From assembly GCA_026399075.1 (NCBI GenBank), contig JAPLRR010000060.1, forward strand, positions 1 through 53,641: a stretch of DNA of 53,641 nt, read 5' to 3'. The notes below the pieces were generated by a model. It was not told the DNA's origin. It ran no database searches and saw nothing but the letters and a program-made list of their open reading frames with translations. This document shows, piece by piece, positions 27,590-36,122 of the stretch. The number at the start of each line of letters is the position of its first letter. The first letter of the stretch is position 1. The stretch is from Methylococcales bacterium. GTDB taxonomy: Bacteria; Pseudomonadota; Gammaproteobacteria; Methylococcales; Methylomonadaceae. The translations under genes were made by a program, and so were the position numbers.

Positions 27590-28603
27590 ATGGCAATCAA
27601 AAAATTACACTGGGGCATTTTAGGTGCGGCGCGTATCAATGAACGTCTGATGCCTGCCATTGTTGAGGCAGAAAATGCCAAGTTAGTGGCGGTTGCCAGC
27701 CGTCGTCCGGGGGCTGCCGCGCAAGTTTTGGCGCACTATGCGCCGCATCAACAGCAGGTACAAACCTATGACAGACTGGAGGACTTGTTGGATGATGCTG
27801 ACGTTGAAGCCGTCTATGTGCCACTAGCCAATCATGAACATGCAAAATGGGTGCTGCGTGCGATTGAACGGGGCAAACATGTGTTATGTGAAAAACCGAT
27901 GGCCTTGACTGTCGCGGATATTGAAGCGATACAACAGGCAGCCAGCAAACATCAGGTGACGGTTATGGAAGGCTTTATGTACCGCTTCCATCCGCAACAC
28001 GCCCGTGTACAAGAATTGCTTGATTTAGATACGATAGGCGAAGTTAGGTCAGTGCGTGCCAGTTATTCGTTTATGATGCGGCCTGCGCGACTTTATCGCT
28101 TGGTTGAGCCGGTGGCACGTGGCGGCGGTGCGATGTGGGACATCGGCTGTTATGCCATCCATTCCTTACGGAAGTTTTTTGACCAACCACCATTGGCAGT
28201 CACTGCGCTGGCCAATTATGTGGATAGTGGTGCGGACATTACCACCAGTGGCGTGGTCGATTTTGGTGGCGGCAAATTTGCCCATTTTGATTTTAGCTTT
28301 GAACGCGCCAGGCGTTGCGAGTATGAAATTATCGGCACGAAAGGCGGCATAAAATGCCATACCGTGTGGCAATTGCCGGGTGATGTGCCCGTTATTTCAT
28401 GGTGGACAGAGGCAGGTTTGCAATGCGAAGAGCGTCTGCCCGCAGCCAACCACTTCCGGCTAGAAATTGAGCATTTTAGTGACGGCGTGTTACAGGGCAA
28501 AAAGCCTTTGTTATCACTGGAAGATGCCAAGGCCAATTGCCAACTCATCGTTGCCGCCATGCAGTCCGCCGCCGAAGGGCGGGTGGTGAAATTGGCGGGT
28601 TAA
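27590..28603 (+). CDS. Gfo/Idh/MocA-family NAD(P)-dependent oxidoreductase
   Basis: The N-terminal Rossmann fold starts WGILGAARINERLMPAI; HVLCEKPMAL holds the family EKP motif with the catalytic lysine, and GGGAMWDIGCYAIHSLR is the conserved substrate-domain block. The family oxidises or reduces sugars, inositols, bile-pigment precursors and related ring compounds; the substrate here is unknown. Length 337 is normal. No sugar-metabolism or transport partner is adjacent. Start ATG 27590 has AGGTTGGA upstream. Confidence 0.88.
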   Translation: MAIKKLHWGILGAARINERLMPAIVEAENAKLVAVASRRPGAAAQVLAHYAPHQQQVQTYDRLEDLLDDADVEAVYVPLANHEHAKWVLRAIERGKHVLCEKPMALTVADIEAIQQAASKHQVTVMEGFMYRFHPQHARVQELLDLDTIGEVRSVRASYSFMMRPARLYRLVEPVARGGGAMWDIGCYAIHSLRKFFDQPPLAVTALANYVDSGADITTSGVVDFGGGKFAHFDFSFERARRCEYEIIGTKGGIKCHTVWQLPGDVPVISWWTEAGLQCEERLPAANHFRLEIEHFSDGVLQGKKPLLSLEDAKANCQLIVAAMQSAAEGRVVKLAG

Positions 28604-28704
28604 GGAATAATAAAATTAATCCGGATAGACCAGTAAAATATTATAAAATAAGCGGTTTTTAATTCAAATGCCGGATTTTCGGCACTAAAAATAGTGGTTG
28701 AGTT

Positions 28705-29160
28705 ATGCGATGTCCGTTTTGTGCGGCACAAGATACAAGGGTGCTTGATTCCAGATTGGCCAATGAAGGCGACCAAGTGCGTAGGCGGCGCGAATGCAAC
28801 AGTTGTAAAGAACGCTTTACGACCTTTGAAATGGCCGAATTGACCATGCCCCGGGTGGTTAAGCGTGATGGTATCCGTGAGCCGTTTGAAGATAGAAAAC
28901 TACGCTCTGGCATGGTCAAAGCCTTGGAAAAAAGGCCAGTGGACAGCAATGCCATTGAAGCCGCCATTGAACGCATCAAAAAATCCTTAATGGAAAAATG
29001 CGAACGGGAAATTAGTACCCAAGAACTGGGTGAAAAAGTCATGCACGAACTCAGTACCCTGGATCATGTGGCCTATGTCCGCTTTGCCTCCGTATACCGT
29101 AGCTTTCAGGATGTCAGCGAATTTACCGACATGATTGAAGACTTACAAAAACAAGAATGA
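28705..29160 (+). CDS. nrdR: Transcriptional repressor NrdR
   Basis: NrdR represses ribonucleotide reductase genes through NrdR boxes. An N-terminal zinc ribbon ([20 protein letters not shown] then [16 protein letters not shown]) precedes an ATP-cone ([18 protein letters not shown], about 49-140) that senses ATP/dATP. Length 151 is standard. The stop overlaps the ribD start in ATGA (29157-29160), so nrdR and ribD are translationally coupled, a common order in Gammaproteobacteria. Confidence 0.97.
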   Translation: MRCPFCAAQDTRVLDSRLANEGDQVRRRRECNSCKERFTTFEMAELTMPRVVKRDGIREPFEDRKLRSGMVKALEKRPVDSNAIEAAIERIKKSLMEKCEREISTQELGEKVMHELSTLDHVAYVRFASVYRSFQDVSEFTDMIEDLQKQE

Positions 29161-30245
29161 CGCACCCAGACGATGCCCGCTTTATGGCAAGGGCGCTACA
29201 ACTGGCCAACAACGGGCGCTACACCACCGACCCTAACCCGCGCGTCGGTTGTGTGCTAGTCCGTGACGGCCAAATTATTGGTGAAGGCTGGCATCAACAA
29301 GCGGGCTGCGGCCATGCCGAAGTTGAAGCCTTAGCCAGCGTAGCCGATGCCCACGGCGCCACGGCTTACGTCACCCTAGAACCTTGTAGCCACTACGGTA
29401 AAACCCCGCCATGTTGCGATGCGCTCATCGCCGCCGGTATAAGCCGTGTGGTTGCCGCCATGCAAGACCCGAATCCCTTGGTGGCCGGCCGTGGCTTGGC
29501 CAAACTCCAAGCCGCTGGCATGGCCGTCAGTTGTGGCGTTTTAGCCGAGCAAGCCCAACAGCTTAACCGTGGCTTTATTAAACGCATGACCGACCACCGT
29601 CCGTTTGTGCGCAGTAAAGTGGCGATGAGCCTAGACGGGCGCACGGCTTTAGCCAGCGGTGAAAGCAAATGGATAACCTCAGCAGAAGCCAGGGCCGATG
29701 TGCAACGCTTACGCGCCGAAAGTTCGGCGATAGTAACGGGCATCAACACCGTATTGGCAGATAACCCCGCCTTGACTGCCCGGGTTGATTTTCCTGCCGT
29801 CCAACCTATCCGCGTCATCCTCGACAGCCAACTGCACATGCCGCCCAGCGCCCAAATGGCGCAACTGCCGGGCCGTACCCTAGTCCTGACGTGTGCCGAT
29901 AAACCCAGCCAACAACACGCGCTAGAACAAGCCGGACTCGAAGTGTACCAACTGCCCAGCCACCAAGGACGTTTAGATTTGCCCGCGGTTATGGCATTTT
30001 TAGCCCAGCAGCAAATTAACGAGGTTTTGGTTGAGGCGGGCGCGGTATTAAACGGCGCGTTATTGTCGGCAAACTTAATTGACGAGCTGGTCGTCTATAT
30101 TGCGCCCAGCTTATTGGGCGACCAAGGCCGGGGCTTATTCCATCTGCCCGAAATCGTAGTGATGGCGGATAAGAAAGTCTTGCGCTGGGCAGATGTTAGG
30201 CAGGTTGGGGGGGATTTAAGAGTGGTTTTGGTGCCGCAAGCTTAA
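29157..30245 (+). CDS. ribD: Riboflavin biosynthesis bifunctional deaminase/reductase
   Basis: RibD deaminates the pyrimidine from GTP cyclohydrolase II and then reduces its ribosyl side chain. Zinc and catalytic residues lie in [10 protein letters not shown] and [18 protein letters not shown] (deaminase, 1-145); the reductase domain (about 150-360) has [12 protein letters not shown] and the [11 protein letters not shown] end. Length 362 is usual. It overlaps nrdR by 4 bp. Instead of being followed directly by ribE, it is separated from it by a two-gene ATPase-nuclease-like module, 57 bp downstream. Confidence 0.96.
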   Translation: MTHPDDARFMARALQLANNGRYTTDPNPRVGCVLVRDGQIIGEGWHQQAGCGHAEVEALASVADAHGATAYVTLEPCSHYGKTPPCCDALIAAGISRVVAAMQDPNPLVAGRGLAKLQAAGMAVSCGVLAEQAQQLNRGFIKRMTDHRPFVRSKVAMSLDGRTALASGESKWITSAEARADVQRLRAESSAIVTGINTVLADNPALTARVDFPAVQPIRVILDSQLHMPPSAQMAQLPGRTLVLTCADKPSQQHALEQAGLEVYQLPSHQGRLDLPAVMAFLAQQQINEVLVEAGAVLNGALLSANLIDELVVYIAPSLLGDQGRGLFHLPEIVVMADKKVLRWADVRQVGGDLRVVLVPQA

Positions 30246-30302
30246 GTGGAAATTGTAGTGTGGCAGTTCGTATTTTAAGATTAATGCAAAAATATCATCA
30301 TT

Positions 30303-31709
30303 ATGAAATTTGAATTTGAACGATTAGGCCCTTTGTACAAGGGTGACGTTGAATTGGCTGATTTGACCATTGTCTGCGGCGAAAACAACACCGGCAAAAC
30401 TTACATCACAAATTCGTTATACGCTCTCCTTTTTAGTTGGCAGCAATTATTGACATGGGATTTATCAGAAAAGAACTTGTTTGAGTTGCAAAATGAAGGC
30501 TTTATCAACATAAATTTGCAAAAAGAAATTGTTGATAACTGGGGGGGTATTTTACAAAACACGATGGCTAAATTAGCTGAAAATTTACATGACTTTTTGG
30601 CAACACCACCAGAACGGTTTAAGGGCACAAAGCTAAGATTAACCATGCCAATTAATAATGATTGGATTAATAAGGCGTTTGATGGGGGCTTAAATAGTAG
30701 CCAAGGAAAACTACTGGTTTCTATAAAAAAACAAGCCCAAAGTAATAATGCCGAAATAGCCTTAGTCGTAGATTCAGGTGACGAGTTGCCGCCTATCCAC
30801 TCATTAGCGCGTTTTATCCGGGAACAATTATTGGAAATAGTGTTGGAAGAAACTTTTCCAGATGTCTTTATCGCTAGTGCAGAAAGGACAGGGGCGGCAA
30901 TATTCCGAAGCGAACTTAATTTATCAAGAAATAAGTTAGTCAATATGCTGACGGAAATGGAAAATGGCAAGAACTCAGTCGTTAATGTCTTAAGTTTTTT
31001 AAAGTTAATGAAACGCGCGTATGCTTTATCGGTTGAACATAATGTTGAGTTTATCAGTAACGCCATAGCCAATCTTGAACAGCTAGGCATGGGTGAGGCG
31101 GTTAAAAAATACCCAGAACTATTAATAAGTTTTCAGAAAATTGTTGGCGGCACTTACAAAGCCAGCAAAGAAGGGGCTATTCATTTTATACCTAAAGGCA
31201 CAACGCTTAAGATGGGTTTAGGCGAAGCCTCCAGCTCAGTCAGATCATTGATGGTGTTGTGGTTTTGGCTAAACCACAAAGCGAAGCCAGGTGATTTATT
31301 AATGATTGATGAGCCGGAATTAAACTTACATCCGGCTAACCAGCGGCGTTTAGCCCAGTTTTTAGCGGCTTTAGTCAATGCGGGCATTAAAATATTTTTA
31401 ACGACGCACAGTGATTACATCATTCGGGAGCTGAACACCTTAATCATGTTGTCTAGTGACAAGCCGCATTTGTCAGCCGTCAGGGAAAAATATGGCTATG
31501 CCGAAAACGATGTCTTAGCCGCTGAAAGAGTCGCTGTTTATAGCACGACAACCGCGCTTTTTGAAATGGATGGGAAAAAGAAAAAACGCTTAGGGACACT
31601 CGAAAAGTGGGATGTCATACAACATCGCGGCATTGAAATAAAAAGCTTTGATGAAGCCATTATTGAAATGAACCATGTACAGGATGCCATTTTGTATGGG
31701 GTTGCTTAA
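30303..31709 (+). CDS. AAA ATPase (OLD/RecF-like) of a candidate defence module
   Basis: A 468-residue ATPase: Walker A GENNTGKTY (26-34), a signature-like LGEASSSVRSLMVLWFWL, Walker B LLMIDEPELNLHP with Asp336-Glu337, and a TTHSDYIIREL H-loop. The split of Walker A and B by a long insert matches RecF/OLD-type ABC ATPases such as those of known phage-defence pairs. There is no TOPRIM domain and no fused nuclease. It overlaps the next gene by one base (TAATG), so the two are made together. No ribosome-binding site is visible before its ATG. The AT-richer DNA and its position inside the riboflavin genes suggest a later insertion. Confidence 0.88.
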   Translation: MKFEFERLGPLYKGDVELADLTIVCGENNTGKTYITNSLYALLFSWQQLLTWDLSEKNLFELQNEGFININLQKEIVDNWGGILQNTMAKLAENLHDFLATPPERFKGTKLRLTMPINNDWINKAFDGGLNSSQGKLLVSIKKQAQSNNAEIALVVDSGDELPPIHSLARFIREQLLEIVLEETFPDVFIASAERTGAAIFRSELNLSRNKLVNMLTEMENGKNSVVNVLSFLKLMKRAYALSVEHNVEFISNAIANLEQLGMGEAVKKYPELLISFQKIVGGTYKASKEGAIHFIPKGTTLKMGLGEASSSVRSLMVLWFWLNHKAKPGDLLMIDEPELNLHPANQRRLAQFLAALVNAGIKIFLTTHSDYIIRELNTLIMLSSDKPHLSAVREKYGYAENDVLAAERVAVYSTTTALFEMDGKKKKRLGTLEKWDVIQHRGIEIKSFDEAIIEMNHVQDAILYGVA

Positions 31710-32269
31710 TGCCAGCCGATGCAATAAAAAAGTTGGCAGAAATCATTGCAAAAGATAAACGGCACGCTGATACCGATGGGCGGGTCGTATTACGCGAAAA
31801 AGCAACCGCCGCCCTTAACCATATAGAGTTTACAGGGTTTGAGAATGAGGTTGTGGCTATACAATTAGATAAAATTGGTTTTGCCGATAAAACTTGGGTT
31901 TTAGGTCACCCAGCTCGGAGAGCTTGCGATGCGGTTATTTTTTGCCAATGTGAAAACGAGGCCTATATTTTAATACTCGATATGAAATCCAGTATTCCAA
32001 AAGATACAAAAGACATCCAGCAGTTGCTTAGTGGTGATTGTTTTGCCGACTATGTGCTGGCATCCTTAAAGCACTTCGAGAATATTCAGGTAACAGCGGC
32101 TTGGCAACGACGATACTTTTTCTTTCACTGTGGTAACAACAAACGTACGACCTTGCCAAACTATGCACAAAGTCCACCCAATAATAACCGTGCCGATAAA
32201 GCCCACATCCTTTATGTTAGCAATGGCGAGTCAGTCCCTCTGCGTAAGCTATTGCACAAGCCCCTATAA
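31709..32269 (+). CDS. Small protein with PD-(D/E)XK-nuclease-like motif, partner of the AAA ATPase
   Basis: A 186-residue protein not recognised by family. It shows the pattern RACDAVIF (Asp74), then YILILDMKSS (Asp91-x-Lys93), then a helix QQLLSGDCFADYVLASLK. Asp-(about 17)-Asp-x-Lys with a hydrophobic strand before each is the PD-(D/E)XK nuclease core; Glu45/Glu47 could supply the helix acid. Start ATG 31709 overlaps the ATPase stop, with GGGG upstream. ATPase-nuclease pairs of this form act against phages in several systems, but no phage or DNA target is shown here. The nuclease call is moderate, as it rests on one motif. Confidence 0.6.
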   Translation: MPADAIKKLAEIIAKDKRHADTDGRVVLREKATAALNHIEFTGFENEVVAIQLDKIGFADKTWVLGHPARRACDAVIFCQCENEAYILILDMKSSIPKDTKDIQQLLSGDCFADYVLASLKHFENIQVTAAWQRRYFFFHCGNNKRTTLPNYAQSPPNNNRADKAHILYVSNGESVPLRKLLHKPL

Positions 32270-32293
32270 TTTAATCAATACATTTAAACCACC

Positions 32294-32950
32294 ATGTTCA
32301 CAGGCATCATCCTAGCCATCGGCAAAATCACCGCTATCGAGCGTAAATCGGGCGACTTTAAACTGACCGTCGACACGGGCAAATTGCCCTTACACGATGT
32401 CCAACTGGGCGACAGCATTGCCGTTAATGGCGTGTGCTTAACCGCCGTGGCCTTGGGGGCTAAAAGTTTTAGCGCCGATGTGTCCAACGAAACTTGGCAG
32501 CGCACCACGCTTAGCCAAGCCAGCGTCGGCACGGCGGTTAATTTGGAGTTGGCCCTGACCCCCGCCACGCGCATGGGCGGGCATATCGTCAGCGGCCATG
32601 TTGACGGCATCGGTAAAGTTATCGCCAAAAAAGCCGATGCGCGTTCGGTGCGTTTTACTGTGCAAGTGCCGGATGCCTTAGCGAAATACATCGCCGAGAA
32701 AGGCTCCATCTGCATCAATGGCATCAGCCTGACCGTTAATGAAGTCAATGGCAACACCTTTGGCGTCAATATTGTGCCGCACACTTTGCAAGAAACCACC
32801 CTCAACGATGCCGTTGTCGGCAGTGCGGTAAATCTGGAAGTGGATTTGCTTGCGCGTTATATGGAGCGGTTGATGCAGGGCGGGGCGGCGGCACATCAGC
32901 AGGGAGGCATTACTGAGGACTTATTGCAAAAGAGCGGGTTCTTTGGGTAA
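32294..32950 (+). CDS. ribE: Riboflavin synthase, alpha subunit
   Basis: The enzyme dismutates two 6,7-dimethyl-8-ribityllumazine molecules to riboflavin. The MFTGII start, two lumazine-binding repeats (LTVDTGKLPLHDVQLGDSIA near 27-46 and VQVPDALAKYIAEKGSICI near 122-140) and GHIVSGHVDGIG are typical; length 218 is standard. It begins 24 bp after the nuclease-like gene with no Shine-Dalgarno sequence visible, so it likely shares the transcript from nrdR-ribD. The usual ribBA-ribH-nusB do not follow; a gene-free stretch does. Confidence 0.96.
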   Translation: MFTGIILAIGKITAIERKSGDFKLTVDTGKLPLHDVQLGDSIAVNGVCLTAVALGAKSFSADVSNETWQRTTLSQASVGTAVNLELALTPATRMGGHIVSGHVDGIGKVIAKKADARSVRFTVQVPDALAKYIAEKGSICINGISLTVNEVNGNTFGVNIVPHTLQETTLNDAVVGSAVNLEVDLLARYMERLMQGGAAAHQQGGITEDLLQKSGFFG

Positions 32951-33317
32951 AGCTAAGGCCTGAACGAAAAAGCTATTTTTCACCTATTCCGGATCAACAA
33001 TACCTTCGCCAAAACCTAAGCGGCTTGTGCATGAATCCTGCCGATTTCTGCGGTTTGGAAGATACGGCCACCCTATTTTGCCCGGCGACATATTTCAGCC
33101 GCGTGTATTTTTGCGCCCTTAAGAGGGTTTCAATTTCCGGCAAATCCGGAAGGCTTTGTGCCAAACTTTATCTTGATAGACGCAAGTTTGGACATTTTTT
33201 TCCAATATCCCTAAAGCGTATGAATAAGTTGTGGAATGAGCCCGCTGTGTGCTGCTGCCTGAATGGTTGTGCACAGAAAAAATCAAAGGCTTAGCGTTGC
33301 TTCTTCATACGGTTCCT

Positions 33318-33344
33318 AGTCTTGCACAATGCGTGTGCAAGACT
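33318..33344. repeat. Perfect hairpin in the ribE-galE gap
   Basis: AGTCTTGCACA and TGTGCAAGACT pair over 11 bp with a 5-base loop. No T-run follows on either strand, so a regulatory or replication structure is as likely as a terminator. Confidence 0.7.
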
Positions 33345-33362
33345 GTAAGTTATTGATATTTA

Positions 33363-33415
33363 TTTTATTATGGCTTTGTCGTAATTTTGTACAATCTAAC
33401 AAAACCATAATAAAA
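33363..33415. repeat. AT-rich 17-bp inverted repeat
   Basis: TTTTATTATGGCTTTGT at 33363-33379 pairs with 33399-33415 at 16 of 17 positions, 19 bases apart. The surrounding 100 bp are very AT-rich, as in an unwinding element. Confidence 0.75.
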
Positions 33416-33443
33416 ACCGCAGTTAAGGGCGCTAAATAACAAT

Positions 33444-33478
33444 TTATACACAGAGTTATCCACAGGTTTTGTGGGTAA
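33444..33478. other. Cluster of DnaA-box-like sites
   Basis: TTATACACA (33444-33452) and the consensus TTATCCACA (33456-33464) lie 12 bp apart start to start, with TTACCCACA (one mismatch) on the other strand at 33470-33478. A further near match, TTGTGCACA, is at 33267-33275. This density next to an AT-rich inverted repeat fits a replication-initiation region or a DnaA-controlled site. Confidence 0.5.
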
Positions 33479-33620
33479 CTGACAAAGCGTTTGTTTTACC
33501 AAGAAAATTCGGGTTTTTCAGGTGGGCACCTTAAGAAATTGGCTAAACCAATGGCAAAGGTTACACCATAATGCCCTCAACGGCCAAGTAAAGCATTGCA
33601 AGTTTACGCTTAAGTCTTTT

Positions 33621-33655
33621 GCTGATAACCCGGCAACACAGCACGGGTTATCAGC
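33621..33655. terminator. 12-bp hairpin downstream of galE
   Basis: GCTGATAACCCG and CGGGTTATCAGC form a perfect 12-bp stem with an 11-base loop, 15 bp past the galE stop. No T-run follows on the minus strand, so it may stabilise the transcript or end it inefficiently. Confidence 0.45.
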
Positions 33656-33669
33656 ATAAAGCCAAGCCG

Positions 33670-34719
33670 TTAATCATATCCGCGTGGGTTTTTGGTTTGC
33701 CAATTCCATGTGTCAGCCACCATATCATCCAAGTTTTTCTCCACTTTCCAGTTGAGTTCCTGACGGGCTAGGTTGGGGTTGGCAAAACATTCAGCCAGAT
33801 CGCCGGCCCTACGCGGGGAAATTTTGTAATTGATGGGTTTTTCAGTGACCCGTTCAAACGCCTGGATTATTTCCAAGACACTGTAGCCTTGGCCAGTACC
33901 CAAATTGTAAGCCTTACAGCCCCCAGCCAAAAATTTGTCACTGTTGAGCGCGGCTATCGCTTTAATATGGCCTTTGACTAAATCCACCACATGGATGTAG
34001 TCCCTGATCCCGGTGCCGTCAGGGGTAGGGTAGTCATCACCAAACACCGATAATTGTGGTAATTTGCCTATCGCCACTTGGGCAACGTATGGCATCAGGT
34101 TGTTGGGGATGCCATTGGGGTCTTCACCGATTAGCCCGCTTTGGTGAGCACCTATCGGGTTAAAATAGCGGAGCAGGGCTATTTTCCAGGGATTTGGTGC
34201 TTGATTGAGGGTGTCCGCCGTGGACAAATCCCTAAGGATGTCTTCAATCATGGCTTTTGAGCGACCATAAGGGTTGATGGCGCCTAAGGGAAAATGCTCG
34301 GAATATTGCGGGCTTTCTGATTCGCCGTAAACAGTTGCCGAAGAGCTAAACACCAATTGTTTTACATTGGCTTCAGCCATCACCTCAGTTAGCACCAAGG
34401 TGCCGTAGACATTGTTGTGGTAGTAGAGCTGCGGTTGTTGGCAAGATTCACCGACGGCTTTTAAACCAGCAAAATGGATGACGGTCGTTGGCGTTTCTTT
34501 AGCAAAGATGGCAGTGAGTGCGGCTTGGTCCCGTATGTCGGCTTGATAAAAAGCCAAGGTTTTGCCAGTGATCCGTTGTACCCGGGCCAAGGATTCTGGT
34601 TTGCTATTGGCCAGGTTATCCACCACAACCACGTCGAAACCAGCTTCCAGCAATTCAACACAGGCATGGCTGCCAATATAGCCAGCACCACCTGTCACCA
34701 GCACTTTTTGTTTGTTCAT
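33670..34719 (-). CDS. galE: UDP-glucose 4-epimerase
   Basis: The enzyme interconverts UDP-glucose and UDP-galactose with tightly bound NAD. VTGGAGYIGSHACVELL is the NAD-binding loop; FSSSATVYG carries the catalytic serine/threonine and NPYGRSKAMIE the Tyr-x3-Lys pair; the C-terminal SPRRAGDLAECFANP is a GalE signature. Length 349 is slightly longer than E. coli (338). It lies downstream of corC in the same direction but 102 bp away, where many gammaproteobacteria carry lnt instead. Confidence 0.96.
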   Translation of the reverse strand: MNKQKVLVTGGAGYIGSHACVELLEAGFDVVVVDNLANSKPESLARVQRITGKTLAFYQADIRDQAALTAIFAKETPTTVIHFAGLKAVGESCQQPQLYYHNNVYGTLVLTEVMAEANVKQLVFSSSATVYGESESPQYSEHFPLGAINPYGRSKAMIEDILRDLSTADTLNQAPNPWKIALLRYFNPIGAHQSGLIGEDPNGIPNNLMPYVAQVAIGKLPQLSVFGDDYPTPDGTGIRDYIHVVDLVKGHIKAIAALNSDKFLAGGCKAYNLGTGQGYSVLEIIQAFERVTEKPINYKISPRRAGDLAECFANPNLARQELNWKVEKNLDDMVADTWNWQTKNPRGYD

Positions 34720-34821
34720 AGGGTATCCGTTGTTATTGGCGTGAGTACGCTAGAGCGTTGTCAGTTAAATAGACAAGTATAGTTTGTTTTGGAATAAGTA
34801 TTGGATAAGTCGCAGTCAAAC

Positions 34822-35664
34822 TCATTTGGTTAATTTAAGTTTGATGAGGTGGACACGTCGGTTATCTGAGCGGATGACTTCAAAGCGCATGTGGTCGATC
34901 AGCAAATGTTCGCCCTTTTTTGGCATGTGTTCGAGTTGGTGGACGATAAAGCCGCCGATGGTGTCGTACTCATCCGTGGCCAAATGGGTGGAGAAATAGT
35001 CGTCAAACTCCTCAATGGGCATGAGTGCCTTGATCATAAACTCGTTGGCGCTACGTTGGAAAATATAGCCCTCGTCTTCATGGTCGTCGTGTTCGTCTTC
35101 TATTTCTCCGACGATTTCTTCCAGTATGTCCTCAATCGTGACCAAACCAGCCGCTTGGCCATATTCATCGACAACTATCGCCATGTGGTTGCCAATAGTC
35201 CGTAATTCTTTAAGCAAGATGTTTAAGCGTTTGCTTTCGGGGACGACACAGGCAGGGCGCATGATATCCTGTACGGTCATGGTTTTGTTTTGTAAAACCC
35301 TTGCCAGTAAATCTTTGGCGAGCAAGACCCCCACGACTTTGCTGCGGTCGCCATCGATCACCGGATAGCGGGAATGGCAAAATTCTATAACGAGCGGGAA
35401 TATGGTTTCTAGCTCCGCATCTTTCGGTACGACCACCATTTGCACCCTGGGAATCATGATATCCCTGACCCGCATTTGTGATACCTGCAACACGCCTTCA
35501 ATCATGGTCAGGGCATCGGTGTCCAATAGTCGGTTTTCCCGTGCTTCCCGCAGTATGCCAAGAAGCTCATCCAAATCATGCGGCTCCCCTGAAAAAAATT
35601 GGCTGATCTTTTCCACCCAACTTATTCGGGGGACGTTTTTACTTGGAGGTTGCTCGTCGCTCAT
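34822..35664 (-). CDS. corC: CorC/HlyC-type CBS-domain protein
   Basis: Order: about 60 polar residues, two CBS domains (about 65-190; IMIPRVQMVVVP then VLLAKDLLARVL), then a CorC/HlyC transporter-associated domain (about 205-280). E. coli CorC has been linked to magnesium-cobalt export; the exact role of CBS/CorC proteins is still debated. Length 280 is normal. It overlaps ybeY in ATGA (35661-35664) and closes the miaB-ybeZ-ybeY-corC run. Confidence 0.93.
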   Translation of the reverse strand: MSDEQPPSKNVPRISWVEKISQFFSGEPHDLDELLGILREARENRLLDTDALTMIEGVLQVSQMRVRDIMIPRVQMVVVPKDAELETIFPLVIEFCHSRYPVIDGDRSKVVGVLLAKDLLARVLQNKTMTVQDIMRPACVVPESKRLNILLKELRTIGNHMAIVVDEYGQAAGLVTIEDILEEIVGEIEDEHDDHEDEGYIFQRSANEFMIKALMPIEEFDDYFSTHLATDEYDTIGGFIVHQLEHMPKKGEHLLIDHMRFEVIRSDNRRVHLIKLKLTK

Positions 35665-36122
35665 TCGTCATTGTCCTGTAGATAGGGGTTTTTAATGTTT
35701 AATTGCTGCAAAATTGAAATTTCTTTGGCTTCCATCAGCTCTGCTTCGACATCGTCGAGATGGTCGTAGCCGAGTAAATGCAGAACACCATGCACAATAA
35801 TATGCGCCCAATGATCATGTAAGGCTTTGTGTTGGGCCAAGGCTTCTTGCTCAAGGACAGGGGCACAGATTACCAAGTCACCCAGCAGATCGAGTTCTAT
35901 GCCTTCAGGCACTTCAACGGGAAAGCTGAGGATATTGGTGGGGCCTAGTTTATGGCGATAGGTTTGGTTGAGGCTGGCGCTTTCTTCGTTATCGGTTATG
36001 CGTACAACGATTTCTGTGTCTTGGCCATAATCGGCCAGTGCTGCATCCACCCACAGTTGAATTTGCGTGTGGCTAGGTTGGGCCTTAGATTTATAGGGGG
36101 TTTGGATGTCGATGTGGTTCAT
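35661..36122 (-). CDS. ybeY: Endoribonuclease YbeY
   Basis: A 153-residue rRNA maturation and quality-control endoribonuclease. Zinc is held by His-x3-His-x5-His in HGVLHLLGYDH. Coding order matches the conserved ybeZ-ybeY-corC block: its start overlaps ybeZ by 4 bp and its stop overlaps corC by 4 bp. Confidence 0.96.
   Translation of the reverse strand: MNHIDIQTPYKSKAQPSHTQIQLWVDAALADYGQDTEIVVRITDNEESASLNQTYRHKLGPTNILSFPVEVPEGIELDLLGDLVICAPVLEQEALAQHKALHDHWAHIIVHGVLHLLGYDHLDDVEAELMEAKEISILQQLNIKNPYLQDNDE

Larger units (their letters stand above)
32951..33669. other. Gene-free structured stretch with DnaA-box-like sites
   Basis: No gene is supported in these 719 bases; an 89-residue frame at 33025-33294 looks random. 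The stretch holds an 11-bp hairpin, an AT-rich 17-bp inverted repeat, a cluster of DnaA-box-like sites and a 12-bp hairpin, each listed separately. Confidence 0.6.

Noticed and set aside
33025..33294. 89-residue Cys-rich frame in the DnaA-box segment
   Set aside because: No start signal or family; length is within what chance gives in this stretch.
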